From NCBI GenBank assembly GCA_027014955.1, contig JALWDA010000073.1, forward strand, positions 76,926-135,292: DNA of 58,367 bases. The letters run 5' to 3'. Source of the stretch: Desulfurococcales archaeon. Lineage in GTDB: Archaea; Thermoproteota; Thermoprotei_A; Sulfolobales; Fervidicoccaceae. Below the pieces are notes generated by a model that saw only the letters and a list, made by a program, of their open reading frames with translations, had not been told where the DNA came from and did no database searches. Below are positions 42,970 to 51,070 of the stretch, in pieces. The translations under genes and the position numbers were made by a program. Numbering within the stretch: the first letter of the stretch is position 1; every line of letters starts with the position of its first letter.

Positions 42970-43764
42970 TTGAACATAGGTGTCCTCGCAAAAGCATCCA
43001 TAGACCCCAACATGGTCCGCGCGGATAGTGAGGGCAACATCCTTCTCGAAAGCATGCCCCTCGCCCTCAGCGAGTATGATAAAAACGCCCTCGAGGAGGC
43101 GCTTAGGATAAAACAGGAAAAGGGAGGCAAAGTCATTGTACTCTCGGCACTCACGTGGGGGCCCACGTCTAAAAGATTGAGGGAAGCAGAGCAGGTAATG
43201 AGAGAAGCCCTAGCCATGGGGGCTGACGAGGCCCATCTCATAGTAGACGAGGCCCTCATACCGGGGAACCCCCTGACAACGTCCCTCGCACTGAAAGCGC
43301 TGGTTGAGAAGATAGGAGGCATCGACCTTATCCTAACGGGCGAGGGCAGTATGGACACTGTGTCCTACCAGGTGGCCTCGCGCATGGCGGCTCTATTGGG
43401 ATACCCTGTGGCGACATTCGCCCGCAGGCTGGAGTTGCTTGACGGCAGGGTCCGTGTGACGAGGGACCTTGAAACAAGGCTCGAGACCGTGGAACTCCCC
43501 CTCCCCGCAGTCATAAGTGTTACGGGAGAGATAAACAAGCCCCGCCTCCCCACCCTCCTTCAGATAAGAAGGGCCATGTCAAAACCCTTAAACAAGTACA
43601 CACTCGCAGACCTCGGCGCAACTGTGGAGCAAGCACACGTTGAGGTGAAGGAAATGAAGCTCCTCAGAGTAGCGCGCAAGCAGGTCTTGATAGAGGAGAG
43701 CGACCCTGAGAAGGCCGCAGACAAGCTTATTGAAATACTCGAGAACGAAGGCATACTCAAGTAG
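42970..43764 (+). CDS. etfB: Electron transfer flavoprotein beta subunit
   Basis: About 264 residues with the EtfB fold: NIGVLAKASIDP, ALSEYDKNALEEALRIKQEKGG, AMGADEAHLIVDEAL, DLILTGEGSMDT and the signature-like region VELPLPAVISVTGEINKPRLPTL. It binds AMP/FAD and takes electrons from acyl-CoA dehydrogenases. The TTG at 42970 gives the usual N-terminus with GGGGTGGTG upstream; the longer frame from 42955 adds a Trp/Cys-containing extension without support. The etfA gene follows after 14 bases. Confidence 0.9.
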   Translation: MNIGVLAKASIDPNMVRADSEGNILLESMPLALSEYDKNALEEALRIKQEKGGKVIVLSALTWGPTSKRLREAEQVMREALAMGADEAHLIVDEALIPGNPLTTSLALKALVEKIGGIDLILTGEGSMDTVSYQVASRMAALLGYPVATFARRLELLDGRVRVTRDLETRLETVELPLPAVISVTGEINKPRLPTLLQIRRAMSKPLNKYTLADLGATVEQAHVEVKEMKLLRVARKQVLIEESDPEKAADKLIEILENEGILK

Positions 43765-43778
43765 GAGAGGTGATTGAT

Positions 43779-44690
43779 GTGAGGGCACTTGTGCTCGCCT
43801 ACCCTAGCCAGTCAGCCCTAGACGCGATAGGCTTTGCCCAGAGGGCCTCTGAACAGGTTTCAATAACCGTTCTGACCACGCGAGGCGGGGAAAAGTACTC
43901 CTACAGGGGCGTGGAAAAGGTAATTGTGGCCAATGTGGAGGACCCGACGCCCGACCAGCTTGCTGGTCTATTGGAGAAAACCTTCTCCTCCTACGATATA
44001 GTTGTCGCCCCCAGCTCGAAGGACTCCACGGACGCCCTGGCACGACTGTCTGCCCTCAAAAACCTCCCCATGTTCACCGAGGTGAACCATCTGGAGCCCT
44101 CGGGGGACGGGCTAGTGGTAACGAGGCCGGTGATAGCGGGAAGGGCCTACGTCACCTACAGTACCCGGGTACCCGCTGCTTTCACGGTTGCAAAAAAGGC
44201 ATTTCCCCCCCAATCCGCGGACCATGAACCGGATGTAGAGGAGATAGAAGCACCCCCTGCAAGCATGGTGCGGGTAGGTGTGGAGGAGAAGAAGTTCAGC
44301 GGGGTCAACATAGAGGACGCGGAGGTAGTAATAGGAGTGGGCAGGGGGTTCAGGAAAAAGGAGGACATAGCAATGGCCGAGGAGTTGGCCCGTCTCCTCA
44401 ACGGTGCAGTCGGGTGCAGCAGGCCCATAACAGCTGACCTAGGATGGCTTCCCGAGGATGCCTGGATAGGCATATCGGGTAAGAGGATAAGGCCAAAGCT
44501 CTACATGCCCATAGGAATATCAGGGGCTCCCCAGCATATGAGTGCTGCGATAGACTCTAAGCTAATAATAGCGGTGAACAAGGACAAGTCGGCGCCCGTG
44601 TTCCAGTACTCTGACTACGGCTTCGTAATTGACCTGTACAAGCTACTACCCGCGCTTATTGAGAAGCTGAAGCAGAGAAAAAGGACCTAG
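43779..44690 (+). CDS. etfA: Electron transfer flavoprotein alpha subunit
   Basis: About 303 residues. The C-terminal FAD domain is clear: VVIGVGRGFRKKEDIAMAEELARLL, GCSRPITADLGWLP, RIRPKLYMPIGISGAPQHMSAAIDSKLIIAVNKDKSAPVFQYSDYG. Its partner EtfB lies immediately upstream; the pair delivers electrons to a membrane quinone reductase, for which the EMO-like gene at 10342-12351 is the candidate. GTG 43770 and GTG 43779 are both in frame; the latter has GAGGTGA at normal spacing. Confidence 0.92.
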   Translation: MRALVLAYPSQSALDAIGFAQRASEQVSITVLTTRGGEKYSYRGVEKVIVANVEDPTPDQLAGLLEKTFSSYDIVVAPSSKDSTDALARLSALKNLPMFTEVNHLEPSGDGLVVTRPVIAGRAYVTYSTRVPAAFTVAKKAFPPQSADHEPDVEEIEAPPASMVRVGVEEKKFSGVNIEDAEVVIGVGRGFRKKEDIAMAEELARLLNGAVGCSRPITADLGWLPEDAWIGISGKRIRPKLYMPIGISGAPQHMSAAIDSKLIIAVNKDKSAPVFQYSDYGFVIDLYKLLPALIEKLKQRKRT

Positions 44691-44791
44691 AAGGCGGGTC
44701 TTTAAAACAATTTTTCGACTTACCTTGACCCAGCCCTTGCTTGTTTTTGCAGGCTTTGTGGAAAGACTGCACCATCGCACCTATAACTGAT

Positions 44792-45859
44792 TCACATCAT
44801 TGCCTTAAGGTTTCTTATGATTTCCTCAGTGTACTCCTTATTGCTAACCGGCTCAATGTCCGCTATCCCCGCATTCCTAAGAGTCCTGGCCATATCGTAG
44901 GTGAGCTTCTTGGCATCGTTCAGTGTCTTGAATATTGCCTTCTCGATAAGGTCAGCCTTCTCCTCCAGACCCATGTAGCGTAGCATAAGTGTCCCAGTGA
45001 GCATCTGGGCCGTGGGGTTGGCCATCCACTTGCCCGCGTACTTTGGAGCGCTGCCGTGGACGGGCTCGAACATCGCGTACTTGTCTCCAATGTTGCTGCT
45101 CGGGGCCACGCCCAGGCCTCCTATGAGCCCTGACGCGAGGTCGCTGAGAACGTCGCCCATGAGGTTTTCCATGACCATCACGTCATACTCTTGGGGTTTG
45201 AGGACCATTTGCATTGCCATGTTGTCAACAATCCTGTCCTCTGCCTGTATTTCGGGGTAGTTCTTCGCTATTTCGTAGAAGACCTCCAGCCACAGGCCAC
45301 CGGTGGTCTTAAGGATGTTGGCCTTGTGTACGGCGGTTACTTTCTTACGGTTGAACTTCTTGGCATACTCGAAGGCGAAGCGTATAATCCTCTCACTACC
45401 CTTCCGTGTTATAAGCATGGTTGACTCAGCGGCACACTTGTCCTTGCCAACGAAGTGCTCAATACCACTGTAGAGGCCCTCTGTGGCTTCCCTCACTATA
45501 ACGAGGTCTACGTTCTTGTAACGGGGAACATCAGCGTACAGCCAGGAGACTGGGAGGGACTTGGCAGGCCTCACGACAGCATAGGTGTCCAGCTCTACCC
45601 TGAGCCTCACGTTAACGCTCCTGTAACCACCGCCAACGGGAGTGGTAAGTGGCCCCTTGAAGATCACGGGGTATTTCTTAATCGTCTCCAAAGCCTCCTC
45701 GGGCAGGGGGTCACCGTACTTCTTAATAGCCGGCTCGCCCAGCTCGACAACAACCCATTCAATGGGGACCTCGGCTGCCTCGAAGAGTTTTACAGTGAGC
45801 TGGGTTAGCTCGGGGCCTATGCCGTCGCCCGGTATTAGAACTACCTTGTGTGTGGCCAT
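44792..45859 (-). CDS. Isocitrate/isopropylmalate-type dehydrogenase, probably isocitrate dehydrogenase
   Basis: A 355-residue beta-decarboxylating dehydrogenase: VVLIPGDGIGPELTQ at the N-terminus, VNVRLRVELDTYAVVRPAKS (substrate Arg residues), REATEGLYSGIEH, KANILKTTGGLW and NIGDKYAMFEPVHGSAPKYAGK. The TEGLYSGIEH form is nearer to NAD-dependent isocitrate and homoisocitrate dehydrogenases than to isopropylmalate dehydrogenase (TGGIYFG). The TCA genes around it favour isocitrate; homoisocitrate dehydrogenase is the alternative. The ATG at 45859 has AGGTG upstream. Divergent from prpD. Confidence 0.85.
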   Translation of the reverse strand: MATHKVVLIPGDGIGPELTQLTVKLFEAAEVPIEWVVVELGEPAIKKYGDPLPEEALETIKKYPVIFKGPLTTPVGGGYRSVNVRLRVELDTYAVVRPAKSLPVSWLYADVPRYKNVDLVIVREATEGLYSGIEHFVGKDKCAAESTMLITRKGSERIIRFAFEYAKKFNRKKVTAVHKANILKTTGGLWLEVFYEIAKNYPEIQAEDRIVDNMAMQMVLKPQEYDVMVMENLMGDVLSDLASGLIGGLGVAPSSNIGDKYAMFEPVHGSAPKYAGKWMANPTAQMLTGTLMLRYMGLEEKADLIEKAIFKTLNDAKKLTYDMARTLRNAGIADIEPVSNKEYTEEIIRNLKAMM

Positions 45860-45982
45860 ATTTGACACCTTGGAGTAAGGGTGGTAGAAGGTTGTGTTAA
45901 CATGTCGGATTTATTGTATTGATAGGATATTGTACTTTTTGCTACAAGGGTCCCGTGCAACGTGGTGTGGATTGTGTTTATT

Positions 45983-45995
45983 AGTGTTAAACACT
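45983..45995. promoter_or_regulatory. 13-bp palindrome between idh and prpD genes
   Basis: AGTGTT-A-AACACT is a perfect palindrome with a central base, placed between the divergent dehydrogenase and prpD genes. A related stretch TTAAACACTTTTAA lies before etfB (42917-42930). It is a candidate operator for a regulator of propionate or fatty-acid genes (inference). Confidence 0.4.
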
Positions 45996-46076
45996 ATCAA
46001 TAATACTCGTTCATCACCCCTATTTCTCCCAAACAGTCATCGGGGGCCACGTACTCCCACATGGGGTGACAAGAAG

Positions 46077-47447
46077 GTGTACCTGGCCGAAAAATTCGCA
46101 AAATACGCAGTAGAGGACGTTTCCTATAACAAGGTCACACCCAAGCTCCTAGAGGAGGTCAAGCGAAGAGTCGTCGACAGCTTCGGGGTCATGATGGGAG
46201 CCTACAACGCGGAACCGCCTAGAATCTCCCGCCAGGTGGCCCTCCTGGGACGTGGCGGTGACTATGGAGCCACGCTTTTCGGCACAAGCCATAAGACCAC
46301 GGTCGACTACGCTAGCTTCGCTAACGGCTGCCACGTGAGGTATCTTGACTTCAATGACACCTACCTGTCAAAGGAGGCCCTCCATCCCAGCGACATGATA
46401 CCCGCCATAATAGCCGTCGCCGAGGCCGAGGGGGCAGACGGCAAAAAGGTTGTGGAGGGCATCGTGGCCGCCTACGAGATAGTGGGGAGACTCGCCGACG
46501 CCGCCAGCATAAGAGCGCGGGGATGGGACCATGTCACATACATCGCCATAGCGACGGCTGTCGGCGTGGGCAAGGTCATGGACCTCGACGTTGAGAGAAT
46601 GACCCAGGCTATAAACCTAGCCACCACCCCCAATGTAGCCCTCAGGCAGACCAGGGCTGGCGAGATAAGCATGTGGAAGGGATGTGCTGCCGCAAATGCG
46701 GCACGCAATGGGGTGTTTGCAGCACTCTTGGCTAAGCACGGCATGACAGGCCCGTCACCCGTGTTCGAGGGGGAGATGGGCTTCTTCAAACAGGTCTCAG
46801 GAGAGTTCACTGTAGACAAGTTTGGTGGAGTTAATGATGACTACAAGCTGTTCGAGACCAGCATAAAATACCATCCCGTGGAATACCACGCCATGAGCGC
46901 CGTTGACGCTGCCCTCAAGCTGAGGGAGAAGATGGGTGGCTTCAGGGTTGATGACGTGGAAAAGATAGATGTGGAGACCTTCACGGTATCCTATGTCATT
47001 ATCGTGAAGGACCCCGAGAAGTGGGATCCCAAGACACGTGAGACGGCCGACCACAGCCTCCCCTACATAATATCGGTGGCGCTACTCGATGGCAGGGTCT
47101 GGCTTGACAGCTTCCGCCCTGAGAGGGTTCTCGCGAAGGATGTTAGGGAGGTTATGAAGAAGATGAGCGTGAGGGTAAACCCGGAGTTCGACAAGGTTTA
47201 CCCCAAGGGCATACCCAACAGTATAGAGGTGACTCTCAAGAACGGTGAAAAGTACAAGGAAATGGTCACCTATCCCAGGGGCCACTTCATGAACCCGATG
47301 ACAAACGAGGAGCTGGAGAGCAAGTTTAACCAGCTCGGAGAGACCTTCATGAGCGAGGAGAGGAGGAGACAGGCCCTGGAGCTGCTCTGGAGCTTGGAGA
47401 AGCTCAGCGACATGGGGGAGCTCATGAGGGCCTTCGCCATCGAGTAG
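46077..47447 (+). CDS. prpD: 2-Methylcitrate dehydratase (MmgE/PrpD family)
   Basis: About 456 residues. MmgE/PrpD features: RRVVDSFGVMMGAYNAEPPR, VRYLDFNDTYLSKEALHPSDMIPAIIAVAEAEGADGKKVVEGIVAAYEI, GRLADAASIRARGWDHVTYIAIATAVG, MWKGCAAANAARNGVFAALLAKHGMTGPSPVFEGEMGF and KYHPVEYHAMSAVDAAL. It dehydrates 2-methylcitrate to 2-methylaconitate. First gene of a run prpD-prpB-citrate synthase. The frame is open from 45894, but the GTG at 46077 has GGGGTGA upstream and gives the family N-terminus. Confidence 0.9.
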   Translation: MYLAEKFAKYAVEDVSYNKVTPKLLEEVKRRVVDSFGVMMGAYNAEPPRISRQVALLGRGGDYGATLFGTSHKTTVDYASFANGCHVRYLDFNDTYLSKEALHPSDMIPAIIAVAEAEGADGKKVVEGIVAAYEIVGRLADAASIRARGWDHVTYIAIATAVGVGKVMDLDVERMTQAINLATTPNVALRQTRAGEISMWKGCAAANAARNGVFAALLAKHGMTGPSPVFEGEMGFFKQVSGEFTVDKFGGVNDDYKLFETSIKYHPVEYHAMSAVDAALKLREKMGGFRVDDVEKIDVETFTVSYVIIVKDPEKWDPKTRETADHSLPYIISVALLDGRVWLDSFRPERVLAKDVREVMKKMSVRVNPEFDKVYPKGIPNSIEVTLKNGEKYKEMVTYPRGHFMNPMTNEELESKFNQLGETFMSEERRRQALELLWSLEKLSDMGELMRAFAIE

Positions 47448-47457
47448 GCGAGGCGCC

Positions 47458-48372
47458 ATGTATCCCCCCCATATAAAGAGCCCGGGGCCGAGGAAGAGCC
47501 TTAGAAGACTCCTAGAGAAGCCCGGCATCATAATAGCCCCGGGGGTCTACAATCCCGCTACAGCCCTTCTCGCGGAGAAGATGGGCTTCGACGCGCTTTA
47601 CATAAGCGGCGCTGCGCTGACGGGAAGCCTGGCTATGCCGGACCTGGGCATAATAACCCTAGAGGAGGTCGCTCTACTGACCCGATGGATAGCCAGGGTG
47701 ACCACAGTCCCCCTCATAGTGGATGTGGACACGGGTTTCGGAGAGGCAATCAACGTAATGAGGACCGTGAGGCTCATGGAAGAGGCGGGAGCAGCTGCTA
47801 TCCAAATAGAAGACCAGGTCCTCCCCAAAAAGTGTGGTCACCTCAAAGGGAAGGAACTTATACCAGCGGAGGATATGGCGAAGAAGATAAGGGCAGCCGT
47901 CGAGGCCAGGAGCAGCGGGGAATTACTCATAATCGCGAGGACGGATGCAAGGGGGGTCACCAGCTTCGAGGACGCCGTTGAGAGGGCTAAGCTATACCTG
48001 GAGGCCGGGGCTGACATAATATTCCCCGAGGCCCTGACAAGCCTCGAAGAGTTCAGAGAATTCGCTAAGCGTGTCAAGGCCCCCCTCCTCGCCAACATGA
48101 CGGAGTTCGGGAAAACACCATACATAACAACCAAGGAGTTCGAGGAGGCAGGTTACAAGATAGTAATCTTCCCCGTAACCACCTTCCGCGCGTCAATGAA
48201 AGCCAGCAAAGACGTCCTGGAAGCCATAATGAGGGAGGGGACCCAGAAGAAAGTGCTGGACAAGCTGATGACGCGCCAGGAGTTCTACGAGCTCATAGAC
48301 TACAAGGCCTACGAGGAGGTCGACAGCAGGGTTTCCAGGTGGGTTGATGAACATTTGTCGAAACGGGTGTAG
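47458..48372 (+). CDS. prpB: 2-Methylisocitrate lyase (isocitrate lyase/PEP mutase superfamily)
   Basis: A 304-residue TIM-barrel protein with the catalytic KKCGHLKGKELI motif (the Cys-Gly-His of lyases), metal ligands in IVDVDTGFGEAINVMRTV, IARTDARG, and LANMTEFGKTP, a stretch characteristic of methylisocitrate lyases. It cleaves 2-methylisocitrate to pyruvate and succinate. It follows prpD by 10 bases, with GGCGAGGCGCC before the ATG. T-rich CTTTTTCG after the stop may end the transcript. Confidence 0.92.
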   Translation: MYPPHIKSPGPRKSLRRLLEKPGIIIAPGVYNPATALLAEKMGFDALYISGAALTGSLAMPDLGIITLEEVALLTRWIARVTTVPLIVDVDTGFGEAINVMRTVRLMEEAGAAAIQIEDQVLPKKCGHLKGKELIPAEDMAKKIRAAVEARSSGELLIIARTDARGVTSFEDAVERAKLYLEAGADIIFPEALTSLEEFREFAKRVKAPLLANMTEFGKTPYITTKEFEEAGYKIVIFPVTTFRASMKASKDVLEAIMREGTQKKVLDKLMTRQEFYELIDYKAYEEVDSRVSRWVDEHLSKRV

Positions 48373-48481
48373 GGCTTTTTCGACTCTTATTCAAATAAAC
48401 CTTATTTTCAGGATTCATCATAATTGATAATAGTCAAAACCTTCTCTCCTCATAAGGAGGAACCATGCCCGGGTGAGTTCC

Positions 48482-49654
48482 TTGTCTTCCCAGCTCCAGA
48501 AAACCGTAGAACCCCAGTACATAAGAGCCCCCAAGGGCCTGCAGAACGTGATAGTGGACCAGACCAGGATATCGGGCGTTGACCCGAAGGGAGAGACGAC
48601 GATTTACCGAGGATACCTGATCGAAGACCTTGCCCGAGCGCTCACGTTCGAGGAGGCTGCCTTCCTATTCCTATACGGGCATCTCCCAAGCGAGGAGGAG
48701 GTAAAGGAGTTCTCTCAGAAGCTTAACAGGGAGAGGGTCGTCCCCGAGGAGGTTTACGAGATATTCGAGAAGATGCCCCGCACGACACACCCCATGGCGA
48801 TTCTGAGGACGGGGATATCCTTCCTGGGCACGTTGGATGAGAAGGCGGATGACCTGAGCAAGGAGAACCTGTATGAGACGGCCATTAAGCTGATAGCCAA
48901 AACCGCCACCATTGCAGCGAACGGGTATAGGATAACGAGGGGCATGGAGCCCGTCAAGCCCGACCCCAGCCTCCCCCATGCCCTGGACAGCCTCAGGATG
49001 ATTATTGGGAGGGAACCCAGCAAGCTCGAGGCAAGGGCCTTCGAGTCAAGCCTCATACTATACATGGACCACGGGTTCAATGCCAGCACCTTCACGGTCA
49101 GAGTCATTGCATCCACGCTAAGTGACATGTACAGTGCTGTGACAGGAGGAGTGGGAGCGCTCAAGGGACCCCTGCATGGGGGAGCCAACGAGAAGGCCAT
49201 GTACATGCTGCTCGAGATAGGAAGCAAGGAGAAGGCCCGCCAGTACATACTCGACAAGCTTGCACGTAAGGAGAAGATAATGGGCTTCGGACACAGGGTC
49301 TACAAGGTCAAGGACCCCAGAGTGGATGTTGCCAAGGAGTACTTGAGGAAGATGGCCAAAACCAACCCCGAGGCCCAGAAGTACCTGGAGCTCTGCGAGG
49401 AGATAGAGAAGATAATGTGGGAACAGAAGAAGCTTCCCGCCAACATAGACTTCTACACAGCCCCACTATACTACCTTATGGGAATACCCATAGAAATGTA
49501 CACACCCATATTCGCTATGGCGAGAGTCGTGGGGTGGACCTCCCACTACATAGAGCAGCTTGAGAACAACAAGATAATAAGGCCCAAAGAGGAATACGTC
49601 GGCCCAGTCGGCCTCAAGCTACCTCCAGAAAAACAACCCAAAGAGGACCCCTAG
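48482..49654 (+). CDS. prpC: Citrate synthase / 2-methylcitrate synthase
   Basis: About 390 residues, the short thermophile form. Active-site His and Asp lie in the stretches ALKGPLHGGANEKAM (His), GFGHRVYKVKDPR (second His), and the Asp in NIDFYTAPLYYLMGIP. RISGVDPKGETTIYRGYLIEDLA is the usual N-terminus. It condenses acetyl-CoA or propionyl-CoA with oxaloacetate; position behind prpD and prpB suggests it serves as 2-methylcitrate synthase, and it could serve both cycles. It is separated from prpB by about 110 bases with its own TATA-like sequence. TTG 48482 with GGTGAG upstream is preferred to GTG 48473. Confidence 0.93.
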   Translation: MSSQLQKTVEPQYIRAPKGLQNVIVDQTRISGVDPKGETTIYRGYLIEDLARALTFEEAAFLFLYGHLPSEEEVKEFSQKLNRERVVPEEVYEIFEKMPRTTHPMAILRTGISFLGTLDEKADDLSKENLYETAIKLIAKTATIAANGYRITRGMEPVKPDPSLPHALDSLRMIIGREPSKLEARAFESSLILYMDHGFNASTFTVRVIASTLSDMYSAVTGGVGALKGPLHGGANEKAMYMLLEIGSKEKARQYILDKLARKEKIMGFGHRVYKVKDPRVDVAKEYLRKMAKTNPEAQKYLELCEEIEKIMWEQKKLPANIDFYTAPLYYLMGIPIEMYTPIFAMARVVGWTSHYIEQLENNKIIRPKEEYVGPVGLKLPPEKQPKEDP

Positions 49655-49674
49655 AAACATACTTCTCGTAAAGC

Positions 49675-49692
49675 AGGCCTTTTTTTAAACAA
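49675..49692 (+). terminator. T-rich transcription end after citrate synthase
   Basis: GGCCTTTTTTTAAAC: a run of seven T residues about 25 bases after the citrate synthase stop, matching the T-rich archaeal terminators. The following bases up to 49905 are A/T-rich and hold no gene I can support. Confidence 0.5.
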
Positions 49693-49905
49693 ACGGAGCC
49701 TCTACACTATATTATTGCAAAATAATATCGTGAAGCCAACCTATAGGAAGCTTTCGGACCAATAACTCCAAGAAACGTAACAAAATAAAATAATACAATT
49801 GGTGACAAGCCTGGGTTGGATCAACTTTATAGATTAGTTTAACTATAATTGATCGGTTGAATAAAATCGGTTCGTTTAACCAAGGTTCGGTTAGGGGAAT
49901 TATAG

Positions 49906-50157
49906 ATGAAGGTAGTGTTAAAGGTTCGCAAGAAAGGCGTAATAATACTGCCAAAGATGCTAAGAAACGCGATTGGGGTTAGCGAGGGTGAAAGCCTGAT
50001 AGCCGAGGTCGATGGTAAAAGAATAATCCTTAGGGCGCTGAAACCCAGGGTTGTTGATATAGACCCCACAGTTGTAGATGACATATTAAAAGAGACCGAT
50101 AGAAGGGAAGAGGAGAGGTACGAGAGGATAGTCAATCGTGGACAAGGCCGTGCTTGA
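49906..50157 (+). CDS. AbrB/SpoVT-type antitoxin
   Basis: An 83-residue swapped-hairpin DNA-binding protein: VLKVRKKGVIILPKMLRNAIGVSEGESLIAEVDGKRIIL, then an acidic/charged C-terminal tail that would bind the toxin. Overlaps the PIN toxin gene by 20 bases. The pair is an inserted module between the metabolic block and the surface genes; it is more A/T-rich than the former. Confidence 0.88.
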   Translation: MKVVLKVRKKGVIILPKMLRNAIGVSEGESLIAEVDGKRIILRALKPRVVDIDPTVVDDILKETDRREEERYERIVNRGQGRA

Positions 50158-50596
50158 CACAAGCGTTATTATAGAATACATAATTGCAAGAAGTACTTAC
50201 AGACCTATAGTTGAGAACATTTTCCAACAGTCTCTCCAAGGGTTCTTGAAACTATACATCACTCCTATAACACTAAGCGAGATTCTCTACACTGCGGCAA
50301 GAATATATGAGGCTGCAAAGTTGGAGGACCCCGATAGGGAGGCATACGATTATGTCATTTGGGTAAAGTCGATAGCGGAAGTCACGGGCATAAGTGAATC
50401 AGTTGCACTGAGGGCTGGTGAGCTTAAAAAGTCGCTTGGCATAGCACTGCCAGATTGCTATGTTATCGCAACTGCTGAATCAATGGGTGCAACTCCTATT
50501 TTTAAACGAGTTGGAAAAGAGATGAAGCCGGTCTTGAAGGAACTTAGGAAATTAGGGGTCAAATTCCTGGACGACTTTGTTCAGACTGGTTCGTAG
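50138..50596 (+). CDS. VapC toxin (PIN domain)
   Basis: A 152-residue PIN protein: KAVLDTSVIIEYIIARS (first Asp), ITLSEILYTAARIYE (Glu) and GIALPDCYVIATAESMGATPIFKR (Asp plus the usual helix). Mg-dependent RNase toxin paired with the upstream AbrB antitoxin. The GTG start overlaps the antitoxin. Confidence 0.9.
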   Translation: MDKAVLDTSVIIEYIIARSTYRPIVENIFQQSLQGFLKLYITPITLSEILYTAARIYEAAKLEDPDREAYDYVIWVKSIAEVTGISESVALRAGELKKSLGIALPDCYVIATAESMGATPIFKRVGKEMKPVLKELRKLGVKFLDDFVQTGS

Positions 50597-50877
50597 GAGT
50601 TTTACAGTTCTCACTACCGATGAGTGCTCTAAATTATTGAGTAACGTTACTACATAAGCAGGTCATTAACATGGAGGTATGAGGGAGAGGCCAAGCCTAG
50701 CCCGTGACATATTATTAAGCAAAGCCATCACAGATGCTCGTCCTCAGTATATAAACCAGCCGGTCACGATATTGGTGCATTAATTTGACGCAAGAAAGCC
50801 TTTCCAATCACTCCTTGTCTTTCCAAGGGTTCTTGTTTGCCGCAATCCCGGCCCGTAACTCACAGCCAACAATAGTA

Positions 50878-50885
50878 TTTATAAA
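50878..50885 (+). promoter_or_regulatory. Strong TATA box of the structured RNA
   Basis: TTTATAAA, the best TATA box in this part of the window. An archaeal start about 25 bases downstream falls at 50906-50908, the first bases of the long stem described next. Confidence 0.6.
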
Positions 50886-50907
50886 CTTTTAGTATATATT
50901 GTATACA

Positions 50908-51041
50908 GGGTATAGCGGGGAAGTGTTAACGTATAATAAAACTCACGTAGGGAAAGGGGCTTTTTGTAGCCTACATAGTGAGCAAACAGGATAGGGCTAT
51001 CCCCTGTCTCTAAGAGTACGTTAGACTTCTCCGCTATACCC
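50908..51041 (+). ncRNA. Candidate structured RNA or 5' leader of unknown class
   Basis: P1: GGGTATAGCGGGGAAGT (50908-50924) pairs over all 17 positions with 51025-51041, one pair being G-U. The stem continues with TAACGTA/TACGTTA (50927-50933/51017-51023). Inside are P2, CTCACGTAGG with CCTAC and GTGAG (50942-50951/50970-50982) split by an ATA bulge; P3, GGATA/TATCC extended by ACA/TGT (50986-51007); and CTC-TAA-GAG (51008-51016). Together these make a compact multi-way junction. The transcript start predicted from the TATA box coincides with the base of P1. There is no T-run after 51041, and the next gene's ribosome binding site follows in 20 bases, so it may be the leader of that gene or be processed from it. 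It does not match tRNA, 5S, SRP or RNase P RNA by eye. Confidence 0.65.
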
Positions 51042-51070
51042 AAAATACTACACGAGTTAAGGCGAGGTGC

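Noticed and set aside
45894-46076. N-terminal extension of prpD
   Set aside because: The stretch is low in coding character and includes the palindrome and promoter region; GTG 46077 has a good ribosome binding site.
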